Below are positions 34,911 through 43,801 of a stretch of DNA of 64,000 nucleotides, in pieces. How positions within the stretch are numbered: the first letter of the stretch is position 1; each line of letters opens with the position of its first letter. Source of the stretch: Planctomycetaceae bacterium. Lineage in GTDB: Bacteria > Planctomycetota > Planctomycetia > Pirellulales > Pirellulaceae. Made by a program: the position numbers and the translations under genes. The DNA lies in the NCBI GenBank assembly GCA_027487485.1, contig JAIYDN010000095.1:31083-95082 (forward strand). Reading direction: 5' to 3'. The notes beneath the pieces are model-generated. The model had not been told where the DNA came from, did no database searches, and worked only from the letters and a program-made list of their open reading frames with translations.

Positions 34911-36924
34911 TACCGCTCGCGTTTCTTTCGTTGGACGACTTCTCGAGGAAAGGTAGCTCGATCACGAAGGAGCTCCCACTATTTTCCCGTGGCTCGTAGC
35001 GCAAGGTTCCACGATGCGATTCGATAATACGTTGGCTAATTGCAAGTCCCATTCCTAGCCCTGTCGTTTTGGTCGTGAAGAAAGCTTCGAAGAGTTTCTT
35101 GACTTCCGATTCGGGCACCCCGGAACCAGTATCACGCACTGCGATGACGATTCGATCGGACTGAGTAATCAATTCGACAAGAACTGTTTTGTCGGATGCT
35201 ACATGGCCAACCATTGCATCGATTGCATTCAAGACAAGGTTGACTAGCACTTGCTGCAGTCCTACTTTGTCGCCAAGAAATGGTGAGGTCTGTGAGTCCA
35301 TTTTGACTTGGATCTGCATTCCACGACGTCTGGCTTCTCCCTTAAGCATAGCGGCGGTGTCTAATATAATCTCGCAGATATCGATCTGTTCAGGTTGGTG
35401 TTTCCCCGTCGACACGAAATCACGTGTGCGTTTAATGATTTTGGCGGCACGAGAAATCTCTTTGTTGAGTTGGCCTAAAATCCTTACGGCAGAATCATTT
35501 TGGGGCAGATTGCTTACAAGTAGAGATAGACTTCCAACATAGTTTTGAATGGCATTCAGTGGCTGGTTTAATTCATGGGCAAGCTCGCCTGATAACTGAC
35601 CAGCCAGACTTAAACGCTCGACGTGGTCCAATTCAGCACGTTTTTCTTCCAGCATTTCTTCCGTATGTCTTCGATGCTCGATCTCGATTTTCAGGGCTTC
35701 ATTGGACTGAAGAAGCGCTTGGGTCCGTTCGAGCACGCGTTGTTCGAGCGAGGTGTTTAATTCGAGCAAAGACTGTTGTGCCTTTTTGCGTTCGGTAATA
35801 TCAATGGTGTTCCCCACGACACCTCGTAACTCTCCCTCCATCGAGTGGATTTGCTGTGCCTCTACCAGAGTCCATCGCCAATCGCGTGCGCTGCCCAATA
35901 AACGACACTCAAAACTGCAATTTTGTTTTCTAGACGATAGGAGCTCGCCCAAATTCATTTTCACAGCCGACCGATCGTCTGGGTGTACCGATTCGATCCA
36001 GCCATCGCGTATAGCGTCTTGCGGTGAGCTGCCTGTTACCGCTCGCCAATGATCGCTGATGAAAATGCAACGGCCATCCAGACTGAGCTGCCATATGATT
36101 GCGGGAACAGCGCTCGTCAATTCTCTCATGAGATTGACCTGCTCTTCCATTTGCTTTTGAGCTTCCAGTCGGCTTGTCAGATCAACCATGCTACCAATGT
36201 AGGACACGGAATTGCCATCTTCATGCAAACAGTGATTGATCGAAAGCTCGACCCATCGCTGATCTTTGCCACGGACTAAACAGTCAACACTAATACTGGG
36301 GCGATTCGTTTCCGATGGACCAAGGATGGTTTGTACTCGAAGCTGGTGGTCGGCAGAGAGCATGCCCAGCCATTCCTTACCCAGTATGTCTGCCGACGGC
36401 ACTCCGGTAATTCTTTCCCATTCGGGATTCACGTACGTGACTTGGTGAAACGGATTGCATTCAAAAATACCGACAGGGCAAGTTTTTGCGAGCGTGACAA
36501 AGCGGTGTTGGTTCTGCTCGTATAAGGCAAAGGCCTGTTTGATGGGAGAGATGTTACGATAGCCTGTCATTACCCCAACAACTTCACCACGTGGATTTCG
36601 CACGGGCGCGCGCGATACCAATAACGTTCGAGTGTCGTGCTCGAATTCCCATATTTCTTCAGACACATCGGATTGACGATTTGTTTCGATCCACTTCATT
36701 TTTGCCCGAACGGTTTCACTGATCTTTTGGGGCAGCAGGTCGTAAACATTCTTTCCAGGCAAATCTTCAATGCTGACCCCGAAAAAATCGGCTACATGTT
36801 TACTTCCAAGAATGATCTCTCCACGAAGATTTTTAATGAGAATGGCCTCGGGAAACGATCGGATAGCCTCCGATAGCAGCTCGACACTTAGTTCCAGCGT
36901 GGGGATTGTCTTTTCGTTGTCCAT
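34891..36924 (-). CDS. Soluble PAS-domain sensor histidine kinase (FixL-like)
   Basis: The 677-residue protein has no membrane segment. Three PAS domains occupy roughly residues 10-130, 137-255 and 265-390. The third has a clear PAC end (NTIDITERKKA). A coiled linker leads to HisKA with the phospho-acceptor H450 in GELAHELNQPLNA. The HATPase follows with N-box NLVLNAIDAM, G1 DTGSGVP and G2 GLGMGLAISQRI. This is the FixL/DctB-like class that senses a diffusible signal through PAS. No response regulator gene is adjacent, so its partner is elsewhere. Haem-binding by a PAS domain cannot be judged here. Confidence 0.9.
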   Translation of the reverse strand: MDNEKTIPTLELSVELLSEAIRSFPEAILIKNLRGEIILGSKHVADFFGVSIEDLPGKNVYDLLPQKISETVRAKMKWIETNRQSDVSEEIWEFEHDTRTLLVSRAPVRNPRGEVVGVMTGYRNISPIKQAFALYEQNQHRFVTLAKTCPVGIFECNPFHQVTYVNPEWERITGVPSADILGKEWLGMLSADHQLRVQTILGPSETNRPSISVDCLVRGKDQRWVELSINHCLHEDGNSVSYIGSMVDLTSRLEAQKQMEEQVNLMRELTSAVPAIIWQLSLDGRCIFISDHWRAVTGSSPQDAIRDGWIESVHPDDRSAVKMNLGELLSSRKQNCSFECRLLGSARDWRWTLVEAQQIHSMEGELRGVVGNTIDITERKKAQQSLLELNTSLEQRVLERTQALLQSNEALKIEIEHRRHTEEMLEEKRAELDHVERLSLAGQLSGELAHELNQPLNAIQNYVGSLSLLVSNLPQNDSAVRILGQLNKEISRAAKIIKRTRDFVSTGKHQPEQIDICEIILDTAAMLKGEARRRGMQIQVKMDSQTSPFLGDKVGLQQVLVNLVLNAIDAMVGHVASDKTVLVELITQSDRIVIAVRDTGSGVPESEVKKLFEAFFTTKTTGLGMGLAISQRIIESHRGTLRYEPRENSGSSFVIELPFLEKSSNERNASGITAKSS

Positions 36925-37154
36925 GGATTTCCTACTGCTGCAGCGATGATTGTCTCTACTTTTTCAACATCATTGCCAACGGACGATATCGCGGGAAGCA
37001 TAGCCCGAACTGATTAAGTGTACCTTACTTGTTCGCTTTGGAAGCGGACTCGGCTCCATTCGGCTAAAATCTGGGGATTGAGTTTAGCAGCGTACGGATG
37101 GATTTCACGGGTGAAGCGGAGCGGAAAACGAATCGTGGGAAACGGAAGGAGAAT

Positions 37155-37547
37155 ATGAATAGTACTTCTGGCTTAATGAGTTTTGCTTTGCTGTTGGTGG
37201 GACTAGGCGGGGCCATCGGTAGCATGGTGAGATTTGCAATCGGCAATTGGCTTGTTCCGTGGTTGGTGCCAGGGAATTCCAACCTCAGTACGACCGCAGT
37301 GAATGTGATTGGCTCATTTTTATTGGGATGCTTGGCGGCTAACTTTCCTGATCGGTCCAAGTCAGTTTACTTGCTTTTTGGCGTTGGGTTTTGCGGTGGG
37401 TTCACGACTTTCTCGACCTTTTCGCTAGAGCTGCTTGAAGCTTTGTTGAAGGGAAATCCAATGTCAGGCGTCCTGCATTGCCTTGCCAATGTTTTTTTGG
37501 GACTGGCTGCCGTTTTTCTCGGTTTCATGCTGTTCCGAGCGGCATGA
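37155..37547 (+). CDS. crcB: Fluoride channel CrcB/FluC
   Basis: The 130-residue protein has four hydrophobic helices. Family landmarks are GLGGAIGSMVRF at the N-terminus, NVIGSFLLG (pore Asn), and GFCGGFTTFSTFSLE with the phenylalanine and Thr/Ser track. FluC forms antiparallel dimers that export fluoride. A strong ribosome binding site AAGGAG lies 4-9 nt before the ATG at 37155. I looked for the fluoride riboswitch upstream and did not find its consensus. Confidence 0.93.
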   Translation: MNSTSGLMSFALLLVGLGGAIGSMVRFAIGNWLVPWLVPGNSNLSTTAVNVIGSFLLGCLAANFPDRSKSVYLLFGVGFCGGFTTFSTFSLELLEALLKGNPMSGVLHCLANVFLGLAAVFLGFMLFRAA

Positions 37548-37628
37548 ACACACAGCATTTTCATTTGATATACTCTACGAATTGGGAGAGTATTTTGATT
37601 CGTTCGTCCTTCAACTTTAGGAACTATC

Positions 37629-37973
37629 ATGTCATCCGGAATGCCTAACAATCCATACAGCAGTGGCCCTCTGCAAAATGCTCCGATGAGTGGCATGGGT
37701 CCAACCGTTCCGAATTATCTAGTGCAATCCATTCTCGTGACGATATGCTGCTGCATTCCGTTTGGGATTGTTGCAATCGTCTACGCAGCCCAAGTCAATT
37801 CTAAAGCGGCCGTAGGAGATTTTGAGGGTGCCCGGACCAGTTCTAACAATGCCAAGAAGTGGTGTTGGATCGCATTGATCACGGGAATCGTGTTGAACAT
37901 TCTTGGAACCGTAGTTCAGTTCCTGATTGTTGGTGCAGCTGCTGTGCAACAGCAGGGCATGAACGGAATGTAA
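37629..37973 (+). CDS. CD225/dispanin-family small membrane protein
   Basis: The 114-residue protein has a Gly/Pro/Ser-rich N-terminus and two hydrophobic segments (about residues 29-53 and 78-102). A conserved intramembrane CCCIPFGIVAIVYAAQV motif is present, and the loop has the family pattern G-D-x-x-x-A-x-x-x-S-x-x-A (GDFEGARTSSNNAKKW). Bacterial members have no settled function. The next gene, DUF2752, starts 6 nt downstream, a pairing that recurs in other bacteria as far as I know. Confidence 0.85.
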   Translation: MSSGMPNNPYSSGPLQNAPMSGMGPTVPNYLVQSILVTICCCIPFGIVAIVYAAQVNSKAAVGDFEGARTSSNNAKKWCWIALITGIVLNILGTVVQFLIVGAAAVQQQGMNGM

Positions 37974-37979
37974 TTCGCA

Positions 37980-38447
37980 ATGCCCAGAGTCAAGATTGTG
38001 TTGGTTGCATGTGCGACGATCGTTTTATCGGTCGCTGCACTGGCGTTGGTCTCTGCCTTCCCACCTTCACAATTCAACTTCTATCCAAAGTGCATGATGT
38101 ATCAATGGACCGGACTGCACTGTCCGGGATGCGGAGGCACACGAGCAGTCCACGAACTGTCTCAAGGGCGTTTCCAAGAAGCAATTCGGATGAACGCGTT
38201 AGTGATCTTGCTTTTGCCAATTCTAGTAGCGACTCTTGTTTGGCAGTACTTTGCCCATGGCGGCAAGAAGCCATTCTTTCAACTGGTGACGGGCCCTAAA
38301 TCCGCATGGGCTCTCGCCTTCCTGGTGATCGGCTTCGGCGTCCTTCGAAACATCCCTGTTGAACCATTCACTTGGATTGCGCCGATATCGCAGACGCAAA
38401 CTCAGATGCAAACTCAAACTCAGACGGGTTCGCAGACCAAGCAATGA
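37980..38447 (+). CDS. DUF2752 membrane protein
   Basis: The 155-residue protein has three hydrophobic segments and the DUF2752 signature, here TGLHCPGCGGTRAVHELSQG, after the first helix. The two Cys of CPGCG could bind metal or form a disulfide. The C-terminus is a Gln/Thr-rich run (repeats of QTQ) that looks unstructured. It follows the CD225 gene after 6 nt. Its last 28 bp overlap the 3' end of the convergent Fur-family gene. Function unknown. Confidence 0.82.
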   Translation: MPRVKIVLVACATIVLSVAALALVSAFPPSQFNFYPKCMMYQWTGLHCPGCGGTRAVHELSQGRFQEAIRMNALVILLLPILVATLVWQYFAHGGKKPFFQLVTGPKSAWALAFLVIGFGVLRNIPVEPFTWIAPISQTQTQMQTQTQTGSQTKQ

Positions 38448-38860
38448 CCTTTGACCAAGATCTCGCTGATGCGCGAGATGTTTAAGGACTTGCGTTGTTT
38501 GTCGTCGGGTAAGCTCATCCCTTCCATGCAAGACACCGTCCCGCAATCCACGCAAACAAAGTGAGGGTGGCTGCTGCGATCGTGATTGGGATCGCGAATT
38601 TCGAATCTCCAAACGTGGTCTCCAAGCTCCGTTCGACTAACCAGTTCGACATCGGTTAAATCCGTCAGATTTCGAAAAACCGTGGCTTTGTCGAATCCCA
38701 ACGGCACTAAACGCTCGGATAGTTCAGCGTGAGTTTGTGGCTTGTTTCCCTTTTGCAAGGCGATGAGAACGGCGATCCTAGCAGGCGTACTTCGTAGTCC
38801 GGCAGCTCGCAAAATCTCTCTTGCAGCCTCGATATCATTGGCTTCGGATTTTTTCTTCAT
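38420..38860 (-). CDS. Fur-family metal-responsive transcriptional regulator
   Basis: The 146-residue protein has a winged helix (RSTPARIAVLIAL ... DKATVFRNL) and a C-terminal dimerisation domain. Regulatory metal-site residues are seen in the HDRSSHPHFVC segment. Two CxxC pairs for structural zinc are visible: CVDC and CLVC. The class (Fur, Zur, PerR) is not decided by these residues. It is the last gene of the minus-strand ExbB/ExbD operon, overlapping the pseudo-receiver gene by ATGA. This suggests that the operon serves, or responds to, metal supply. Confidence 0.87.
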   Translation of the reverse strand: MKKKSEANDIEAAREILRAAGLRSTPARIAVLIALQKGNKPQTHAELSERLVPLGFDKATVFRNLTDLTDVELVSRTELGDHVWRFEIRDPNHDRSSHPHFVCVDCGTVSCMEGMSLPDDKQRKSLNISRISEILVKGHCLVCEPV

Positions 38861-39243
38861 GCCGTAACCTTTTTGTCCAAATAACGCGATAAACGCTCGT
38901 GAGTAGCACTCTCTGCAAATTGCAGTTTCCCGAAACCGTATTCGGCCCCGGCTTCCACTGCTGCCTCCTGATGTTCAGGGTAGTTGGTGATGATCATCGC
39001 GGGAATAGGCTTCCACTTTTCGTCCTGTTTTAGCACCTTCAAGATTTCAAGTCCGTCCGAATAATCCATATCCAGCTTACGATTGATCAGAACCAAATGA
39101 ACAGGTTCTTTTTGGAGTATTTCCAGAGTGTCCTTCAATCCATGCGCCCTCAAGATTTGGACGTCATAGTTGTTGAGCAACATTCTTGAGAGAGCGCTAT
39201 GGTCTGGATTGCAGTTTCCTACATCAAGTACTGTTTTCGTCAT
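38857..39243 (-). CDS. Receiver-like domain protein lacking the phospho-acceptor Asp
   Basis: The 128-residue protein is a single CheY-like receiver fold without an output domain. The usual acidic pair near the N-terminus reads VGNCNPD. The phosphorylation site is N54 (LVLINRKLDMDYSDG) with two extra residues before the DG turn. The switch Thr (MIITNY) and the Lys (GFGKLQF) are present. It should not be phosphorylated at the normal site and may act as a constitutive or ligand-controlled binding module. It overlaps both neighbours by 4 nt, so it is translationally coupled within the operon. Confidence 0.75.
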   Translation of the reverse strand: MTKTVLDVGNCNPDHSALSRMLLNNYDVQILRAHGLKDTLEILQKEPVHLVLINRKLDMDYSDGLEILKVLKQDEKWKPIPAMIITNYPEHQEAAVEAGAEYGFGKLQFAESATHERLSRYLDKKVTA

Positions 39244-41483
39244 TTGGTTTTGTTTAATTCGCTTTCGAGATCCCGCACGAGCGTGTCTTGCAGATACTTT
39301 TGCATCATCTGCCTGGTTGTGTCCAACATCTTATCGATTCGCTTCAAGGCCCCGGGAGAGACCATTCCTTGCTCGGTGGAGAGAGCGCGCCGCTGAATCC
39401 CTTCAATTTGTTCGGCCATCTTGTCATACGATTTTACCCGTTTCAAGTCGTCGAGTAAACGTTCGGCCTCTTCTCGCTTTCCTGTCTTGGTCTTCTGTTT
39501 GATTCGAGACTCCAAGATCTTCCTGCGGACGACAATGTCGAGCACTTCACCTTGCAAGCCACGAAGGAACGCTTCGGTTTCCAGCCGGCGACGATCGTCC
39601 GGCAAATCCGCCTGTTCCATCTTCTTCATTCCGGTCACGATCGGTAACCGTGCCAACAAGGTTTCGCCATTCTTGACATAGTACAGGTACAAAGGAATGT
39701 TTAGCTGAATCGCCCCTTTGTACTTCGGGGGATCAGCTGGTTTCGAGGGTGGTGGTGCTGCTGCTGTCTCTGCCGCCTTGGCATCAGCAGAATCCGACTT
39801 CGGTTCTTCTTCTGCCGTTGCTTCCCCAGCGGGCTTGTTGTCCTTCGGGGCAGCAAGCTCCTTCTTCAGGTCGACGCTTGATGCTGCGGTTGCAGCGGAA
39901 CTATTTGGGGCATCCTTGGGTTCGATGACCATATATGCTGGTGGCGCAACGGCAGATTTAGACAACTGTCTCGCATTTGCAATGCCAGGTGTTTTACTGG
40001 TCTCAGGTGGATCGTATTGAATCGTTGGTAGATTGACGTTTGCTAACGGAAGCACCCCGCGCCAGTCCGTTCTGCCCACCATGGTTAGATCTTCTGTCCC
40101 CGGAGTTCTAAGATAAACCTCAGCCCCAGGAACAGAACTGTCCGGAGTTCGTTGGATTGCAAGCTTCAGATCGGTGCCAAGGTTTAGAGGTTTGATCTTA
40201 AGGCCAACTCGTTGAGTTCTGCGGTTCTTAGCCGATGCAAGCGAGCCACGACTGGCTGTAAAGATAGCCCCATACAATCTGGAAATGTCATCGATTCTTT
40301 CGGTAACTGCAACGAACGTGAATGGGATTGTTTGTAGAACGGTTGGGTTTCCGTTGGAATCATCGCGACGCAAAATGGGCAAAAGGACATCGCCTGGGCC
40401 GATACGAATTGGATGGTCCGCTTGAGTCAAAAGACCAGCTGCACGAACCCGTAGAACTGCCGATTTAAAGTCCGTCTCTTCAATGCGAGCAACAGGGGAG
40501 AAACAATCCTTAGCCAGTTGTGCAACACATCGGGAAATTTCAGAGGGATACAAAACATCTTGCGACACCGACTCGCTCATCCGGCGAACAAAGGCATCGA
40601 GCTCCTTCACCTGAATTCGAATGGAATCTCCCACTCGATCGACCGAAGCCATAAAAATCTTGTCGTTGCTTCGCAGCAAGGATTCAGGCTGCCAGGGCAA
40701 TCGAGTCGGCAGCTGACGAGATACCTTCTTGAACTTCTCCAGATCCATCTTTTGAATCAAGGCCGCAATCGTCTCGCCGGAAGATAGCTGGGCCATCAGT
40801 TGATCATTGGTGCCTTCGAAGGGCTTTACGATGGACTTGAGCGTAGCCCATTGCTTTTGCGTAGTATAAGGCTCGATATCGCGCTGCAAGCCGGCGAATT
40901 GAAGTGGCTGGATTGCTATCGACTTTACCTTTTCGATAGCTGATTCCAAGGTGCGAACGCTTTGAAGACTGGCAGCCCGGGCCTCCAAGTCCGCGAGGTT
41001 TTCGCTTTCCTCTTTACTTAACTTTTTAGGCGGTTGCTTCGGATCGGCAGGTGGTTTTGGCGGCGGAGGATTCATTCGCAAGAAGGCCTGCTTGGCTTCT
41101 TCAGATTTACCAACCACCAAAATCAACTCGCGCGACAGTAATTGTTCCACTGTCAATTCATCCAGTCGGTACAAGACCGAACCATACAAAGCGTCCGGAG
41201 TCGGCTCAACATTGATCTCCCATGTCGGGCCAAAATGAATCTCCGCATATTCTTCGATCTTACGGTAAATCTCCGTCTCTGATTCTGGACTCAGCGAAAG
41301 GCTGGGTGAAACGCTTAGCCAAACCTTTACTTTATAGGGGGAATACTCCCAAATGTCAGCACTGATCGCTCGTTGAAAAGCGCCGAGCAACAAGCATCCA
41401 AGCACCGCAAAACCAAAACGGCAAAATCGCATGAAAGTGTGCCTGTCTGCTCCCCTATCTCGGGATGGACGTAGTGGGCTCAT
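39240..41483 (-). CDS. Secreted coiled, Pro/Ala-rich protein of the ExbB/ExbD operon; function unknown
   Basis: This 747-residue protein begins ATGA-coupled to the upstream gene. A better signal peptide starts at an internal Met, residue 18 (MRFCRFGFAVLGCLLLGAF). The mature protein has an N-terminal mixed alpha/beta region opening IWEYSPYKVKVWLSV, a Pro-rich stretch (MNPPPPKPPADPKQPPKK), a central beta-rich part including an Ig-like turn (GAEVYLRTPG), and an Ala/Glu/Lys low-complexity linker at about 510-585. The last 150 residues are charged, coiled-coil-like helices. No known family was recognised. Its place in the operon suggests a periplasmic partner of the propeller protein. Confidence 0.75.
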   Translation of the reverse strand: MSPLRPSRDRGADRHTFMRFCRFGFAVLGCLLLGAFQRAISADIWEYSPYKVKVWLSVSPSLSLSPESETEIYRKIEEYAEIHFGPTWEINVEPTPDALYGSVLYRLDELTVEQLLSRELILVVGKSEEAKQAFLRMNPPPPKPPADPKQPPKKLSKEESENLADLEARAASLQSVRTLESAIEKVKSIAIQPLQFAGLQRDIEPYTTQKQWATLKSIVKPFEGTNDQLMAQLSSGETIAALIQKMDLEKFKKVSRQLPTRLPWQPESLLRSNDKIFMASVDRVGDSIRIQVKELDAFVRRMSESVSQDVLYPSEISRCVAQLAKDCFSPVARIEETDFKSAVLRVRAAGLLTQADHPIRIGPGDVLLPILRRDDSNGNPTVLQTIPFTFVAVTERIDDISRLYGAIFTASRGSLASAKNRRTQRVGLKIKPLNLGTDLKLAIQRTPDSSVPGAEVYLRTPGTEDLTMVGRTDWRGVLPLANVNLPTIQYDPPETSKTPGIANARQLSKSAVAPPAYMVIEPKDAPNSSAATAASSVDLKKELAAPKDNKPAGEATAEEEPKSDSADAKAAETAAAPPPSKPADPPKYKGAIQLNIPLYLYYVKNGETLLARLPIVTGMKKMEQADLPDDRRRLETEAFLRGLQGEVLDIVVRRKILESRIKQKTKTGKREEAERLLDDLKRVKSYDKMAEQIEGIQRRALSTEQGMVSPGALKRIDKMLDTTRQMMQKYLQDTLVRDLESELNKTK

Positions 41484-43801
41484 CGCGCTTGATATCTCCA
41501 CTTTTGAATGTCTTGATAAAGGCCGATCGGCTTTTTGGTAAGCCCAACCACTTCGGTACGGTAAGCAAACGATTCGCCAACTTGCCACAATGGCAAGATG
41601 GGCAGATGCGCCCCCACCAATGCATGTAAATCTTGGCAGCCCTGCCTAACTTCACGCCAATTACGAGCCGCGCTTAGTTTGCCCAACTCTTGCACAATGT
41701 ACTGATTGTTCGATTCCGCAGGCCCGCCTTTTCCAAACAAACGCTCTGCGTCCGTGGCTGGTTCCCAAACCGATGCGGACACATAAAGAATATCGATTGG
41801 CTTCGGGTCATCTGCGGCCGGAGCTTTTTCCAAAACGACCAGTTCGGCAGGTATATTCACCAGCTTCCAAGCCTGAACAATGGCCTCACCAGCAACTCGA
41901 GCCGATTCATAATCAGGCACGCCCAGTCGTATTAATGGAAGTTCGGGCATTGGCTCTTTGCGTTTTTCAGCCATCCCTCGAAGCTTAGCTTGCGTCAGCA
42001 TCACCAAAATTTTCGCAGCTCTCGGGTCGTAAGCAATGTTGTCCACGGAATTGTTGTAGGCGTAGGACAACGGATCCGCGTCGCTTGCGCCAGCCGGAAA
42101 CGGCCCGCTGATAACTCGACTTACTGGAGTCGATTTACCACCCAAGATTTCGCCATTCAAAATCCCGTCGCGATTGATCGCATAAAGAAGAGCTCGACGA
42201 AATTCAGACGAATCCAAATAAGGATTCGAAGTCCTCGGAATCAGCATATGAACCATCGGTAACGCATACTCATCCGTCTCGACACTTCGAACATTACGAA
42301 GCAAGCGAATGTCCGCAGGGAACAAACGATCGATCATTTCGATCTCGCCCTTGATCAAATCGGAAACCGCCTTTTGAGGATCGGTGTAAAGAATCTCCTG
42401 GATTTCCTTGGGTTGATAATCGACCGGAGGAACGCTGCTAGCCCATTCGAATCGCATTCGGTCCGATTCCTGTTGACTCAATTTGTACAGACCGTTGACC
42501 GTTGGCAAATTCGCTCGGCTAGGCATTTGCCATTGCATAAAAGCCTGAGGAAGAACGTGCGGACGTCGCAACTTCAGCTTCAGTCTTTCAGGACCAAAAA
42601 CAGAAATGGAATCAACGATCGATGCCCAACCTGGCGCATACGCTTGGTGACCAACCAACGCTCGATTTAGCAAAGCTTGAGATATCTCCAAACTGTCTGG
42701 CACTCCGTCCTTACCTGGATTCTGAATCATCAAGTCAAGCTCCGTTCGGTCGTCGCTGTGTTGGAACGATCCAAACGTGAAACGATACTGTCCACCTTCT
42801 GGTCCAGTGCTTCGAAACTCGAACATGGGTTTGGTAACCAATTGGCCGTTTCGAAAAGAGGGCCAGTCTGCAAGCGAAGATGGATCGGGCGTGGACGACT
42901 TTTGGAAGACCGCAACTCGAATCATGGGATAAGCCAAAATCAGCTCATTAAGCAGCTCTTTCCCTCCTTCAATATCAGGCTCCACCTCCAACATCTTCAC
43001 GGCCGCTTGCCGAGCCTTCGGGAAGTCGCCAGCATCGCGGAATTCCTCAGACTTGGTCTTCAAGTCGTTTGCCATCTCCAGGAATTTGCCTTTCCACTTG
43101 AGCACCACCGGAAGCGGGTCTTTGACGTAATCCTTTTCTAAACGTGTGATCATCGCCTTGGCAGTCGCCAATTCATTCGCAGCAAAATACGAGTCGATGA
43201 GCTGATTCGAAACGTTGGAAATGGCCGTTCTAATCTTGTCCTTATCTTTGTCGTCCGGGAAGGACTTCTGAAACTCTTCCAAGACAGCCAACGCGTGTGG
43301 AAGCTTCCGCATCCCAGCCATCTCGGTGGCACTTCGGAAAAGGAAATCTCGTTTTAGCTTCGAGATCCCTGGTGTTTGAGGGTAATTCAAGAGCAAAAAG
43401 TTGAGATGCTCGAATGCTTCTGAAAACTGCTTCTTCTCCAACAGCTTATTCGCCTGTTGCAGGATCAATTGCTCATACAAGATCACCGCTTGAATATCCT
43501 TCCAAGCGATGTCGTAAATGCGAGACGGGAAGATCGGGAACGTTACTTTAATGCGATCAGTTTCTTTGGGCGACGAAGGAACCTTACGATTTGGAAAATC
43601 GATTGGATTCACCCTAACGCTTTTTCCGCCGGCATCCTTATTTAAAGTGATAATGTCGAAGGGTACCTTCTCATCGAGAACGGATCCTACGATACCCACT
43701 TCTTCAAGCAATTTATCTTGCTGACCGAATGCTTGACCAGCAAAACAGACTATGCCCAAGCCAAGAACTTGTACTATCGCGGACTGGAACCATCGCACCA
43801 T
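41480..43801 (-). CDS. TPR-containing SBP_bac_5-type substrate-binding protein
   Basis: The 773-residue protein has a signal peptide (ending GQAFG-Q). Residues 90-300 look like TPR-type helical repeats. About residues 320-773 resemble the family 5 extracellular solute-binding fold (peptide/nickel), with RRALLYAINRDGILN and an SVRTDP-like late helix region. The usual family 5 member lacks a TPR segment and sits beside ABC permease and ATPase genes; none are here. It starts at TAATG over the propeller gene stop and ends ATGA over the next gene. It may capture a ligand for an ExbB/ExbD-driven, rather than ATP-driven, device. Confidence 0.78.
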   Translation of the reverse strand: MVRWFQSAIVQVLGLGIVCFAGQAFGQQDKLLEEVGIVGSVLDEKVPFDIITLNKDAGGKSVRVNPIDFPNRKVPSSPKETDRIKVTFPIFPSRIYDIAWKDIQAVILYEQLILQQANKLLEKKQFSEAFEHLNFLLLNYPQTPGISKLKRDFLFRSATEMAGMRKLPHALAVLEEFQKSFPDDKDKDKIRTAISNVSNQLIDSYFAANELATAKAMITRLEKDYVKDPLPVVLKWKGKFLEMANDLKTKSEEFRDAGDFPKARQAAVKMLEVEPDIEGGKELLNELILAYPMIRVAVFQKSSTPDPSSLADWPSFRNGQLVTKPMFEFRSTGPEGGQYRFTFGSFQHSDDRTELDLMIQNPGKDGVPDSLEISQALLNRALVGHQAYAPGWASIVDSISVFGPERLKLKLRRPHVLPQAFMQWQMPSRANLPTVNGLYKLSQQESDRMRFEWASSVPPVDYQPKEIQEILYTDPQKAVSDLIKGEIEMIDRLFPADIRLLRNVRSVETDEYALPMVHMLIPRTSNPYLDSSEFRRALLYAINRDGILNGEILGGKSTPVSRVISGPFPAGASDADPLSYAYNNSVDNIAYDPRAAKILVMLTQAKLRGMAEKRKEPMPELPLIRLGVPDYESARVAGEAIVQAWKLVNIPAELVVLEKAPAADDPKPIDILYVSASVWEPATDAERLFGKGGPAESNNQYIVQELGKLSAARNWREVRQGCQDLHALVGAHLPILPLWQVGESFAYRTEVVGLTKKPIGLYQDIQKWRYQAR

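Noticed and set aside
36925..37154. Fluoride riboswitch ahead of crcB
   Set aside because: The GGCGATGG...GCC type consensus and its pseudoknot partner were not seen; only a Shine-Dalgarno sequence is clear.
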